From Streptomyces sp. GQFP (lineage in GTDB: Bacteria; Actinomycetota; Actinomycetes; Streptomycetales; Streptomycetaceae): DNA of 64,000 nt. The first letter of the stretch is position 1, and the number at the start of each line of letters is the position of its first letter. The notes beneath the pieces are model-generated. The model had not been told where the DNA came from and made no database searches. It worked only from the letters and a program-made list of their open reading frames with translations. The stretch lies in NCBI RefSeq assembly GCF_021545335.1, contig NZ_CP089312.1, forward strand, positions 5,704,001 through 5,768,000, read 5' to 3'. Both the position numbers and the translations under genes were made by a program. Shown here piece by piece: positions 1 to 8,197 of this stretch.

Positions 1-462
1 AAGGGCTTCATCGACCTGCACCCCGGGAGCGAGGGCACGCTCCGGAACACCGACGCCCGTACGTGGAAGGTGGGCGCCATCGCCATCACGGGCGACGAAG
101 ACGGCGTCAAGATCCAGAGCGGCCTCGGCACCACCCAGATCAAGTTCCACTCCAAGCTCAACACCGACGCCACCCCGGAGCCGGTCAGGAAGGGCGCGAC
201 CATCACGGTCAAGGGCACCCTGACCCGCGCCAACTGGAACACCAGCAAGTACGGGGGCTACGTCGGCGCCCCGGTCGCGCTCCAGTTCAAGAAGGCGGGC
301 GCCACCACCTTCACCACCGTCAAGACGGTCAAGACGGGCGCCGCGGGCGCCCTGAAGACGACCGTCAAGGCGTCGGTCGACGGTACGTACCGTTTCGCCT
401 TCGCGGGCTCGACGACCACCGCGCCGATCACGGCCGTCGGTGACGTCATCGACGTGAAGTAG
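1..462 (+). CDS. Secreted repeat-family protein, C-terminal part (5' end outside window)
   Basis: The reading frame is open from base 1 and ends at a TAG; 153 residues are visible. The last ~105 residues are a Lys/Thr-rich beta-type domain with the signature NxDATPEPVRKG, then ITVKGTLTRANWN, then LQFKKAG, ending DVIDVK. The same domain closes the next two genes, so this is the first visible member of a tandem family. The signal peptide and N-terminal domain lie upstream of the window. No catalytic motif is visible. An extracellular structural or binding role is inferred only from the exported paralogues. A strong hairpin follows 14 bp after the stop. Confidence 0.75.
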   Translation, partial: KGFIDLHPGSEGTLRNTDARTWKVGAIAITGDEDGVKIQSGLGTTQIKFHSKLNTDATPEPVRKGATITVKGTLTRANWNTSKYGGYVGAPVALQFKKAGATTFTTVKTVKTGAAGALKTTVKASVDGTYRFAFAGSTTTAPITAVGDVIDVK

Positions 463-475
463 GGACGAGCAACGA

Positions 476-510
476 AGGCCGGTGCCGCCCGGGCTGGGCG
501 GCACCGGCCT
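476..510 (+). terminator. Intrinsic hairpin terminator after first secreted paralogue
   Basis: A perfect 15-bp inverted repeat (476-490 with 496-510) has a 5-nt loop and begins 14 bp after the upstream stop codon. There is no clear U tract, which is usual for Streptomyces. Confidence 0.75.
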
Positions 511-617
511 GTTCAGCGGGCGAGTCAACAGACTCGACGATCACTTGGGCCCAGGCGTGACGACGAGCCGCGAGCACGACCACCGTCGGGCCCCCTTCTC
601 CTACCTGGGGAACACGC

Positions 618-1547
618 ATGCGTATACGTGCCACCGTTGCCGCCGTCTCCGGCGCTCTGGCTCTCTCCGCCCTCGCCATGCCGGCCGCGCAGGCCGACGG
701 TTCGGTGTCCCGGGCCGATGTCGCCAAGGTCCGTGAGGCCGCCGGGCAGGCCGCCTCCGGCAAGTCCGCGTTCAGTGCGTCGGCCGCCGCTGTCGCCGAG
801 CCGTACGTCCTGGACGCCTCCTTCTCCAACGTCAAGGTCAACAACGGCAGGTCGATCGTGGCGGGCATCAGCGGCAAGCTGACCGTGCCGATCACCTACA
901 CGCTCACCCACGCCGCCGATGTCGACATCGCCGCCGAGGACTTCTTCACCGACGTCGAGCTGTACTACGGCACGACGTACATCGACTCCGAGTTCGGGCT
1001 GTTCGGCGACGACTGGGCCAGCTGCAAGGCCGTCTCGACGACCGTCGCCAACTGCACCCAGTCCATCGTGATCAGCCCGAGCGAAGACCTGTTCAACGAG
1101 ACCGCCGGGAAGTGGAAGGCGTTCGGGTACGCCGTCGCCCTCAACGGCCAGGACTTCAGCAGCGACGACTTCGACATCACGAAGATCGGGTACGTCGAGA
1201 AGGACGGCCTCGCCGGCCCCAACCTCCTGCGCCACTCCAGGCTGACGGTCAACGCCACCCCGGAGCCGGTGAAGAAGGGCAACACCATCACCGTCACCGG
1301 CAAGCTGACCCGCGCCAACTGGGACGCCGGCAACTACACCGGGTACGCCAGCCAGCCGGTGAAGCTGCAGTTCCGGAAGAACGGGACCAGCACCTACACC
1401 ACCCTCAAGACCATCAAGACGACCACCAAGGGCGACCTGAAGACGACCGTCAAGGCGAACGTCGACGGGTACTTCCGGTACGTCTTCGCGGGCACCGCGA
1501 CCACCGCCGCCCTCGGTTCCGCGACCGACTTCATCGATGTGAAGTAG
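618..1547 (+). CDS. Secreted protein, tandem paralogue 2
   Basis: 309 residues. The first ~27 residues form a Sec signal peptide (MRIRATVAAVSGALALSALA, then an AQAD cleavage region). A ~170-residue N-terminal domain contains two cysteines (in SCKAV and NCTQS) that could form a disulfide. The C-terminal ~105-residue domain (TVNATPEPVKKG, TRANWD, LQFRKNGTSTYT, ending DFIDVK) is shared with both neighbours. The start is fixed by the signal peptide; the ribosome site (CTGGGGA) is weak. The protein is probably an exported structural or binding protein. I do not recognise an enzymatic family. Confidence 0.8.
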   Translation: MRIRATVAAVSGALALSALAMPAAQADGSVSRADVAKVREAAGQAASGKSAFSASAAAVAEPYVLDASFSNVKVNNGRSIVAGISGKLTVPITYTLTHAADVDIAAEDFFTDVELYYGTTYIDSEFGLFGDDWASCKAVSTTVANCTQSIVISPSEDLFNETAGKWKAFGYAVALNGQDFSSDDFDITKIGYVEKDGLAGPNLLRHSRLTVNATPEPVKKGNTITVTGKLTRANWDAGNYTGYASQPVKLQFRKNGTSTYTTLKTIKTTTKGDLKTTVKANVDGYFRYVFAGTATTAALGSATDFIDVK

Positions 1548-1744
1548 TCAGTGGGTGTGAAGTAGGCGTCGCGCAGTGCTTGTTCCGCCGTCGGTCCCTT
1601 CGTGTTCTCGGGGCCGGCGGCGGGCGTGTGTGCAAGGGGTGCGCAAAATAACGTCACCTCCGCGCAACCAACCACCCCCGCAAGGAATCTGATCATGGGG
1701 GCCAACAGGCTCCACGATCACCTTCTCCTACTTGGGGAACACGC

Positions 1745-2671
1745 ATGCGTATACGTGCCACCGTGGCCGCCGTCTCCGGCGCCCTGGCCCTCTCCGCCCT
1801 CGCCGTGCCGGCCGCGCAGGCCGATGTCCACGCCTCCGGTGCCGACTCCGGCTACCGCGCGGCCGCCGCGAAGATCCTGGCGGGCGGCAAGTCCGCGTTC
1901 ATCACCTCGCCGGTCGCCGCCGAGGAGCCGTACAAGCTGAACGTCGGCTTCTCCAACTTCAAGGTCGCCAAGTCGATCAACGCCGGTGCCGGTGGACACC
2001 TCGTCGTCCCGGTCACCTACACGCTGACCCACGGCACCGAGGTCGACATCAAGGCCGCCGACTTCGACAGCGGGCCGTACCTGTACCGGGGCGACTTCGC
2101 GACGCCGGACAACGTGATCTTCGGTGAGAAGGCCGGCACCTGCACGGCCACGTCGACCACGACCGCCAACTGCAAGGCCAACCTCGACATCTACCCGGGC
2201 GAGGGCGACCTGACCAACACCGACGCCGGGGCCACCTGGACGGCCGGCGGGCTCGCCATCGCCTTCAACGGGCAGGACCCCGAGAGCGACAGCTTCGACC
2301 CGTCCAAGGTCGGCATCGCCCAGCAGGGCGACCTCGGCACCACGACCGTGCGGCGCGTCTCCAAGCTGACGGTCAACGCCACCCCGGAGCCGGTGAAGAA
2401 GGGCAAGACCATCACCGTCACCGGCAAGCTGACCCGCGCCAACTGGGACGGGCCCAACTACACCGGGTACGCGACCCAGCCGGTGCAGCTCCAGTTCCGT
2501 AAGAACGGCACCAGCACCTACACAGTCGTCAAGACCATCAAGACGACCACCAAGGGCGACCTGAAGACCACCGTCAAGGCGACCGCCGACGGGTTCTTCA
2601 AGTACGTCTTCGCGGGGACCAGGACCACCGTGGGCGCCAGCGCCGCCGCCGACTTCATCGACGTGAAGTAG
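1745..2671 (+). CDS. Secreted protein, tandem paralogue 3
   Basis: 308 residues. The signal peptide is nearly identical to that of paralogue 2, and about 20 bases before the ATG are also shared (ctcctac-t-tggggaacacgc), so the duplication included the translation leader. The N-terminal domain again has a cysteine pair (GTCTATS and NCKAN) and is more diverged than the C-terminal domain. That pattern suggests the C-terminal module is constrained while the front part varies. It ends only 15 bp before the convergent ATPase gene, with no hairpin in the gap. Confidence 0.8.
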   Translation: MRIRATVAAVSGALALSALAVPAAQADVHASGADSGYRAAAAKILAGGKSAFITSPVAAEEPYKLNVGFSNFKVAKSINAGAGGHLVVPVTYTLTHGTEVDIKAADFDSGPYLYRGDFATPDNVIFGEKAGTCTATSTTTANCKANLDIYPGEGDLTNTDAGATWTAGGLAIAFNGQDPESDSFDPSKVGIAQQGDLGTTTVRRVSKLTVNATPEPVKKGKTITVTGKLTRANWDGPNYTGYATQPVQLQFRKNGTSTYTVVKTIKTTTKGDLKTTVKATADGFFKYVFAGTRTTVGASAAADFIDVK

Positions 2672-2686
2672 GCGCACCCGTACGAA

Positions 2687-5107
2687 CTACGCCGGGAAGC
2701 GGCGGTCCACCCATTTCCACAGGATCTCCAGGGTGGCCGCCGCCACCGCCGCGATACCCACCGCGATCCACGGCATCGTCGTCCCCACCAGTTTCAGCGC
2801 GAAGAACTCCTGGAGCTGCGGCACGACCAGCACCAGCAGGAAGCCCGCGCCCATCGACGCGACCAGGGCGATCCGCCACCAGGTGTAGGGGCGGGCGATG
2901 ATCGCCAGCACCCACATCGAGATCAGGAACAGGGTCAGGGTCGCCGCGCTCGTCTCCGCGTCCAACGCGCCCTCGCCCGTGTAGTGGTGACGGGCAATCA
3001 GGTATGTGGCGAAGGTTGCTGTGCCTGCCAGTACGCCGCCCGGGATCGAGTAGCGCATGACCCGGCGTACGAAGTGGGGTTTCGCGCGTTCCTTGTTGGG
3101 GGCCAGGGCCAGGAAGAACGCCGGGACGCCGATCGTCAGGGTGGAGAGCAGCGTCAAGTGGCGGGGCAGGAAGGGGTATTCGACCTGCCAGCAGACCACC
3201 AGGACGGCCAGGAGGACTGAATAGACCGTCTTGACCAGGAACAGGGTTGCTACTCGCGTGATGTTGCCGATGACCCTGCGGCCCTCGGCCACCACCGAAG
3301 GCAGCGTCGCGAAGCTGTTGTTGAGCAGGACGATCTGGGCCACCGCCCGTGTCGCCTCCGAGCCCGATCCCATGGCCACGCCGATGTCGGCGTCCTTCAG
3401 GGCCAGTACGTCGTTCACGCCGTCGCCCGTCATCGCCACCGTGTGCCCGCGTGACTGCAACGCGCCCACCATGTCCCGCTTCTGCTGCGGGGTGACCCGG
3501 CCGAAGACCGTGCCCTCGTCGAGCGCCTGCGCCATCTCCTGTGTCTCGGTGGGGAGTTGGCGGGCGTCCACCGTCGTGCCGGTCAGGCCCAGTTTGCTCG
3601 CCACCGCGCCGACCGACACCGCGTTGTCGCCCGAGATGACCTTCGCGTCGACGTCCTGCTCGGCGAAGTAGCGGAGGGTGTCGGCGGCGTCGGGGCGCAG
3701 CCGCTGCTCCAGGACGACCAGGGCCGTGGGCGATGTGTTGGTGGCCACCTCCGGGTGGTCGAGGTCGCGGGTGGTGCGGGTGAGGAGGAGGACGCGCAGG
3801 CCGGCCTGGTTCAGGCGGTCCGTCTCGGCGAGGGCCGGGTCCTCGGGGGAGAGGAGGACGTCCGGGGCGCCCAGGAGCCAGGTGCTGCTCTCGCCGTTGC
3901 CCTCGCTGAAGGACGCCCCGCTGTACTTGCGCGCCGAGGAAAACGGCAGCGATTCCGTGCAGCGCCAGTCCTCGCTGTCCGGGTAGGCGTCGATGATCGC
4001 CTGGAGGGAGGCGTTCGGGCGGGGGTCCGATTCGCCGAGGGCGCCCAGGACGCGGCGTACGTATGTCTCGTCGCTGCCGTTGAGGGAGCGCAGCTCGGTC
4101 ACGTCCATGCCGCCCTCGGTCAGGGTGCCCGTCTTGTCCAGGCAGACCGTGTCGACGCGGGCGAGGCCCTCGATGGCGGGCAGCTCCTGTACGAGGCACT
4201 GCTTCCGGCCGAGCCGGATGACACCGATCGCGAAGGCGACGGAGGTCAGGAGGACCAGGCCCTCCGGGACCATCGGGACGATTCCGCCGACCGTGCGGGC
4301 GATCGAGTCCTTCAAGTCGTTGTCCTTGACGACCAGTTGGGTGATGACCAGGCCGATCGCGGCCGGAACCATCATCCAGGTCACGTACTTGAGGATCGTC
4401 GAGATGCCGGTGCGGAGTTCCGAGTGGACGAGGGTGAAGCGGGAGGCCTCTTCGGCGAGTTGGGCGGCGTAGGCCTCGCGTCCGACCTTCGTGGCGGTAA
4501 AGGCGCCGCCGCCCGCTACCACGAAGCTGCCCGACATGACCTGGTCGCCGGGCTGCTTCACGACGGGGTCCGCCTCGCCGGTGAGCAGTGACTCGTCGAT
4601 CTCCAGGCCGTCGGCCTCCACGCACTCGCCGTCCACGACGATCTTGTCGCCGGGGCCGATCTCGATCAGGTCCCCGAGGACGATCTCGGAGTTGCTGACC
4701 TGCGAGGCCACGCCGTCGCGGCGGACCGTCGGTTTGGCCTCGCCGATCACGGCCAGGGAGTCGAGGGTCTTCTTCGCCCGCCACTCCTGGATGATGCCGA
4801 TGCCGGTGTTGGCGAGGATGACGTAGCCGAACAGGGTGTCCTGGAACGGGGCGACGAACATCATGATCAGCCAGAGGACGCCGATGATCGCGTTGAACCT
4901 GGTGAAGACGTTCGCGCGGACGATCTCGGCGATGCTGCGGCTGCTGCGTACGGGGACGTCGTTGACCTCGCCGCGGGCGACGCGCTCGGCTACCTCGGTG
5001 GTGGTGAGGCCGGTGGCGCGGGGGGTGCTGCCGTGGGGCGCGCTGGACAGGGGCAGGGGTACGGGGTGCACAGGATCGAGTTCCGCGCCGGCGTCGATGT
5101 GCGTCAT
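2687..5107 (-). CDS. P-type cation-transporting ATPase, CtpE-like
   Basis: 806 residues, full length for a P-type ATPase. Visible in order are the actuator loop LTGEA (175-179), the membrane segment with PEGL (281-284), the phosphorylation motif DKTGT (324-328), the hinge TGDGVND, and C-terminal membrane helices. The MVPEGL motif and overall layout resemble mycobacterial CtpE, a calcium-uptake ATPase, so Ca2+ or another divalent cation is the best guess. There is no N-terminal heavy-metal domain. It stands alone, convergent with the secreted paralogues. The start at 5107 was chosen because the preceding frame is not conserved-looking. Confidence 0.9.
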   Translation of the reverse strand: MTHIDAGAELDPVHPVPLPLSSAPHGSTPRATGLTTTEVAERVARGEVNDVPVRSSRSIAEIVRANVFTRFNAIIGVLWLIMMFVAPFQDTLFGYVILANTGIGIIQEWRAKKTLDSLAVIGEAKPTVRRDGVASQVSNSEIVLGDLIEIGPGDKIVVDGECVEADGLEIDESLLTGEADPVVKQPGDQVMSGSFVVAGGGAFTATKVGREAYAAQLAEEASRFTLVHSELRTGISTILKYVTWMMVPAAIGLVITQLVVKDNDLKDSIARTVGGIVPMVPEGLVLLTSVAFAIGVIRLGRKQCLVQELPAIEGLARVDTVCLDKTGTLTEGGMDVTELRSLNGSDETYVRRVLGALGESDPRPNASLQAIIDAYPDSEDWRCTESLPFSSARKYSGASFSEGNGESSTWLLGAPDVLLSPEDPALAETDRLNQAGLRVLLLTRTTRDLDHPEVATNTSPTALVVLEQRLRPDAADTLRYFAEQDVDAKVISGDNAVSVGAVASKLGLTGTTVDARQLPTETQEMAQALDEGTVFGRVTPQQKRDMVGALQSRGHTVAMTGDGVNDVLALKDADIGVAMGSGSEATRAVAQIVLLNNSFATLPSVVAEGRRVIGNITRVATLFLVKTVYSVLLAVLVVCWQVEYPFLPRHLTLLSTLTIGVPAFFLALAPNKERAKPHFVRRVMRYSIPGGVLAGTATFATYLIARHHYTGEGALDAETSAATLTLFLISMWVLAIIARPYTWWRIALVASMGAGFLLVLVVPQLQEFFALKLVGTTMPWIAVGIAAVAAATLEILWKWVDRRFPA

Positions 5108-5240
5108 GTGTTCGACGGTACGGGTGGATTTGGGGCTTCACCCGCTGAGTGCGGCAAAGATCCGACCTGGGGAGGAGGGGTGGGGTGGGAAATGGTGCGG
5201 TGGTTGTAGTCGGGGGTGTGTAGGGGGTGCGGGTAGGGGT

Positions 5241-5350
5241 GTTTTCGCCCCCGCCGCCCCTACCCGTCCCATCCCGTTCCTGGGGGCTGCGCCCCCAGAC
5301 CCCCCTTCGCGCTGAACGCGCTCGTCCTCAGACGCCGGACGGGCTGGAGG
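5241..5350 (+). repeat. Dispersed intergenic hairpin repeat, copy A
   Basis: A C-rich block leads into the hairpin CTGGGGGCTGCGCCCCCAG (5280-5298; 8-bp stem, TGC loop). This is followed by a second conserved module ending in GCCGGACGGGCTGGAG. Nearly the same ~110 bp recurs at 13328, 44608 and (inverted) 44840. Such elements are abundant between Streptomyces genes. Here it lies between two minus-strand genes and may also act as a transcription terminator. Confidence 0.75.
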
Positions 5351-5588
5351 TTGACCTCCTGATCGCCGCGTCCCGCTTTCGGACGTACCAAATCCCGATC
5401 AAGCCCAACCCCGCCCCCGCGAGACACGTCCAGACCCACCACTCGTGGTCGTGGTCGGCGTACCAGCCGTAGAAGGGGAGCTGGGCCAGGAAGAGGACGA
5501 ACCAGAGGATCGTGCCGCCTGTGATGGTGGCGACGACGGGGCCCTCCAGGGGCTCCGGCGCCTCGTGCTTCGGTGTCCACTTCTCCAT
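5328..5588 (-). CDS. DUF2530 small membrane protein
   Basis: 86 residues with two predicted membrane helices (about residues 17-40 and 50-70) and a charged C-terminus. The sequence matches the actinobacterial DUF2530 family, which is usually found beside an NCS2 purine/xanthine permease; that arrangement is seen here divergently. The ATG at 5588 sits 6 nt downstream of a TAAGCT -10 box with no ribosome site, so the mRNA is probably leaderless. GTG at 5594 is an alternative start. Its function is unknown; an accessory role for the permease is inferred from context only. Confidence 0.8.
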   Translation of the reverse strand: MEKWTPKHEAPEPLEGPVVATITGGTILWFVLFLAQLPFYGWYADHDHEWWVWTCLAGAGLGLIGIWYVRKRDAAIRRSTSSPSGV

Positions 5589-5594
5589 GCGCAC

Positions 5595-5600
5595 AGCTTA
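5595..5600 (-). promoter_or_regulatory. -10 box of leaderless DUF2530 promoter
   Basis: TAAGCT on the minus strand lies 6 nt before the ATG at 5588, the classic Streptomyces leaderless spacing. No well-spaced -35 is visible. Confidence 0.5.
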
Positions 5601-5649
5601 CGAGGCCCGATTCGTCAATCCGGCCTCATATGTTCATACTGAAACGACT

Positions 5650-5662
5650 TGAGCCTGGCTCA
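5650..5662. promoter_or_regulatory. Inverted repeat upstream of NCS2 permease
   Basis: TGAGCC-T-GGCTCA is a perfect 13-bp inverted repeat located 40 bp before the permease ATG. It is a plausible operator; no regulator can be assigned. Confidence 0.35.
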
Positions 5663-5701
5663 TTTCTTTCGTATGAAACTCCAACAGAAACACGAGCGCG
5701 C

Positions 5702-7114
5702 ATGTCCACCTCGGCCCCCGCCACGGCCGCCCTCGACCGCTATTTCAGGATCTCCGAGCGGGGCAGCACCCTGTCCCGGGAGGTCCGCGGCGGGTTCGCC
5801 ACCTTCTTCGCGATGGCCTACATCATCGTGCTGAACCCGATCATCCTCGGCAGCGCCAAGGACATGTACGGCCATCAGCTGGACAACGGTCAGCTGGTCA
5901 CCGCCACCGCCGTGACCGCCGCCTTCACCACCCTCCTCATGGGCGTCGTCGGCAACGTGCCCATCGCGCTGGCGGCCGGGCTCGGGGTCAACACCGTCGT
6001 CGCGCTCCAGCTCGCACCCCGTATGTCCTGGCCGGACGCCATGGGCATGGTCGTACTCGCGGGTTTTGTTGTGATGCTGCTCGTCGCCACCGGCTTGCGT
6101 GAGCGCGTCATGAACGCCGTGCCGCTCGCGAGGCGCAAGGGCATCTCCATCGGCATCGGACTGTTCATCATGCTGATCGGGCTCGTCGACTCCGGGTTCG
6201 TGTCCCGTATCCCCGATGCCGCCCAGACCACCGTTCCGCTCCAGCTCGGCGCCGACGGTCACCTCGACGGCTGGCCGGTTCTCGTCTTCGTGCTGGGTGC
6301 TCTGCTCACCCTCGCGCTCATCACCCGCAAGGTGCCCGGCGCGATCCTCATCTCCATCGTCGCCATGACCGTGCTTGCCGTCGTCATCAATGCCGTCGCT
6401 TCCGTGCCCTCCTGGGGGCTCACCACCCCCAAGTGGCCCGGCAACCCGGTCGCCAGCCCCGACTTCGGGCTCATCGGCAAGGTCAGTCTCTTCGGTGGGT
6501 TCGACAAGGTCGGCGTGCTGACCGGCACCCTCTTCGTGTTCACCGTGCTGCTCTCGTGCTTCTTCGACGCCATGGGCACGATCATGGGTGTCAGTGACGA
6601 GGCCAGGCTGACGGATGCGCAAGGCAACATGCCTGGCATCAACAAGGTGCTCTTCGTGGACGGTATCGCCGTTGCCGCCGGTGGCGTGAGTTCCTCGTCC
6701 GCCACCACCTGCTTCGTCGAGTCCACCGCCGGTGTCGGTGAGGGGGCGCGGACCGGGTTCGCGAACGTCGTCACGGGTGCGCTCTTCACCGTCGCGCTGT
6801 TCCTGACCCCCGTGGCGACCATGGTTCCGTCCCAGGCCGCCACCCCTGCCCTGCTCGCCGTCGGCTTCCTGATCCTGGCCGGCTCGGTCAGGGAGATCGA
6901 CTGGGCCGACCACACGATCGCCATTCCGGCCTTCGTGACGATGGTGATGATGCCGTTCACCTACTCGATCACCAACGGCATCGGGATGGGCTTCATCACC
7001 TTCGTCGTGCTGCGACTGGCGGCCGGGCGGGGGCGTGACGTCCCGGTGGCCATGTACGTCGTCGCCGCTGTCTTCGGGTTCTACTACCTGATGCCGGCCC
7101 TGGGACTGACCTGA
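5702..7114 (+). CDS. NCS2-family nucleobase permease (AzgA-like)
   Basis: 470 residues. The typical NCS2/AzgA layout is visible: REVRGGFATFFAMAYIIVLNP at the start, ALAAGLGVNTVVA in helix 3, then a run of ~13 membrane helices including SSSATTCFVESTAGVGEGARTG, the loop carrying the family's conserved substrate residues. Members import hypoxanthine, guanine or adenine with protons. The ATG at 5702 was chosen because the family motif begins right after it; longer in-frame starts (from 5573) lack homology. It is divergent from the DUF2530 gene. The stop is followed at once by a CCTGA microsatellite. Confidence 0.88.
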   Translation: MSTSAPATAALDRYFRISERGSTLSREVRGGFATFFAMAYIIVLNPIILGSAKDMYGHQLDNGQLVTATAVTAAFTTLLMGVVGNVPIALAAGLGVNTVVALQLAPRMSWPDAMGMVVLAGFVVMLLVATGLRERVMNAVPLARRKGISIGIGLFIMLIGLVDSGFVSRIPDAAQTTVPLQLGADGHLDGWPVLVFVLGALLTLALITRKVPGAILISIVAMTVLAVVINAVASVPSWGLTTPKWPGNPVASPDFGLIGKVSLFGGFDKVGVLTGTLFVFTVLLSCFFDAMGTIMGVSDEARLTDAQGNMPGINKVLFVDGIAVAAGGVSSSSATTCFVESTAGVGEGARTGFANVVTGALFTVALFLTPVATMVPSQAATPALLAVGFLILAGSVREIDWADHTIAIPAFVTMVMMPFTYSITNGIGMGFITFVVLRLAAGRGRDVPVAMYVVAAVFGFYYLMPALGLT

Positions 7115-7120
7115 TGTGAT

Positions 7121-7190
7121 CCTGACCTGACCTGACCTGACCTGACCTGACCTGACCTGACCTGACCTGACCTGACCTGACCTGACCTGA
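7121..7190 (+). repeat. Pentanucleotide microsatellite (CCTGA)14
   Basis: Fourteen uninterrupted copies of CCTGA begin 6 bp after the permease stop codon. The end of the coding sequence (ctgacctga) resembles the unit and may have seeded the expansion. Nothing else is seen between here and the terminator at 7242. Confidence 0.95.
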
Positions 7191-7241
7191 TCGATCTGCC
7201 GCTCTGAGGTGCCTCCAAGGGGTGCCCGAGCAGGCGCGCCG

Positions 7242-7271
7242 AGGGCCCTTCTCCGAGAGGAGAAGGGCCCT
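7242..7271 (+). terminator. Intrinsic terminator between permease and Crp/Fnr gene
   Basis: A perfect 13-bp stem (AGGGCCCTTCTCC with its complement) closes on a GAGA tetraloop. It lies 128 bp past the permease stop and beyond the microsatellite, so the repeat is probably transcribed. Confidence 0.8.
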
Positions 7272-7399
7272 TCGCGCGGTCTGTTCCCTGTGCGACCACG
7301 CCGCCAGGACCGGAGCGGATTCCCTGACGGGCCGCCCCCTGCCGTCCTAGGCTCGGCCTTTGACCGGCACTTGTCAGACTGGAACCCCAGAGGGCGCGG

Positions 7400-8140
7400 A
7401 TGGATGAGGCAGAGGCGGCGGCCACGAAGCTCATACGGGACACCGGTGAGTCATGGCGCGTCGGCAGCTTCCTCGCGGAGTTACGCCCCGAGGTGCTGCG
7501 AGCACTCGTCATGGCCGGTGAACCGGTCGCCTTCGGCAAGGGCGAGAGGCTGATGGTGGAGGGGGAGCGGACCACGGACGTCTTCCTGCTCATGTCCTCC
7601 TTCGTCAAGGTGACCGGCGGGATCGGAGGCACCGGCGAGGCGCTGCTGGCGGTGCGTGCCGGGGGCGACGTGGTCGGTGAGATCGCCGCGCGGGACGGCG
7701 GCCCGAGAACCGCGACCGTCACGGCGTGCGGCCAGGAGCCGGTCAGGGCCGTACGGCTCAGTCGGCAGGGCACCGACCAGTTCCTCGTCGACTGGCCCGA
7801 GGTGCGGCTGAAGCTGGAACGGATGGTCCTGGCGAAGTTCCGGACCTCCACCATGCGGCGCGTCGACAACTCCTCGACCAGGGCACGGATACGGCTCGCG
7901 CGAGCCCTCGTCACGATGGCGGAGGACTTCGGCACGCCTCTTCGCGGCAGCACCGTCATCCAGGTGGACCTGACCCATGTGGAGTGGGGCACGATGATCA
8001 GCTGCTCGGAGAAGACCGTGGAGCGGGCCATGGCGGATCTGGCACGGGACGGCCTCGTCGAACGCAATCGGAAACGGTCAATTGTCCGGAACCTCGAAGC
8101 GCTTCGAACGCTTGCCTATGCTGACGGCCCCTCTCCGTGA
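7400..8140 (+). CDS. Crp/Fnr-family transcriptional regulator with a TTA codon
   Basis: 246 residues. A cyclic-nucleotide-binding-type beta-roll (about 20-125) is followed by a dimer helix (~135-165) and a Crp-type helix-turn-helix (CSEKTVERAMADLARDGLVE, ~195-215). No cysteine cluster for an Fnr iron-sulfur centre is visible. The gene contains a TTA leucine codon (7481-7483), making its translation likely dependent on the bldA tRNA and therefore on development. It lies 57 bp upstream of the cyclase-like/trefoil gene on the same strand, so the two may be functionally paired. The ligand is unknown. Confidence 0.85.
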   Translation: MDEAEAAATKLIRDTGESWRVGSFLAELRPEVLRALVMAGEPVAFGKGERLMVEGERTTDVFLLMSSFVKVTGGIGGTGEALLAVRAGGDVVGEIAARDGGPRTATVTACGQEPVRAVRLSRQGTDQFLVDWPEVRLKLERMVLAKFRTSTMRRVDNSSTRARIRLARALVTMAEDFGTPLRGSTVIQVDLTHVEWGTMISCSEKTVERAMADLARDGLVERNRKRSIVRNLEALRTLAYADGPSP

Positions 8141-8197
8141 AGCCCTTTCCATCGCGCACGGCCGCAGTGGCCCGGCGACCGCACACAGGACGGCAAC

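Noticed and set aside
7121..7190. CRISPR-like array
   Set aside because: The repeats are directly adjacent with no spacers, and no cas gene is present. The same applies to the arrays at 13398, 40763 and 46845.
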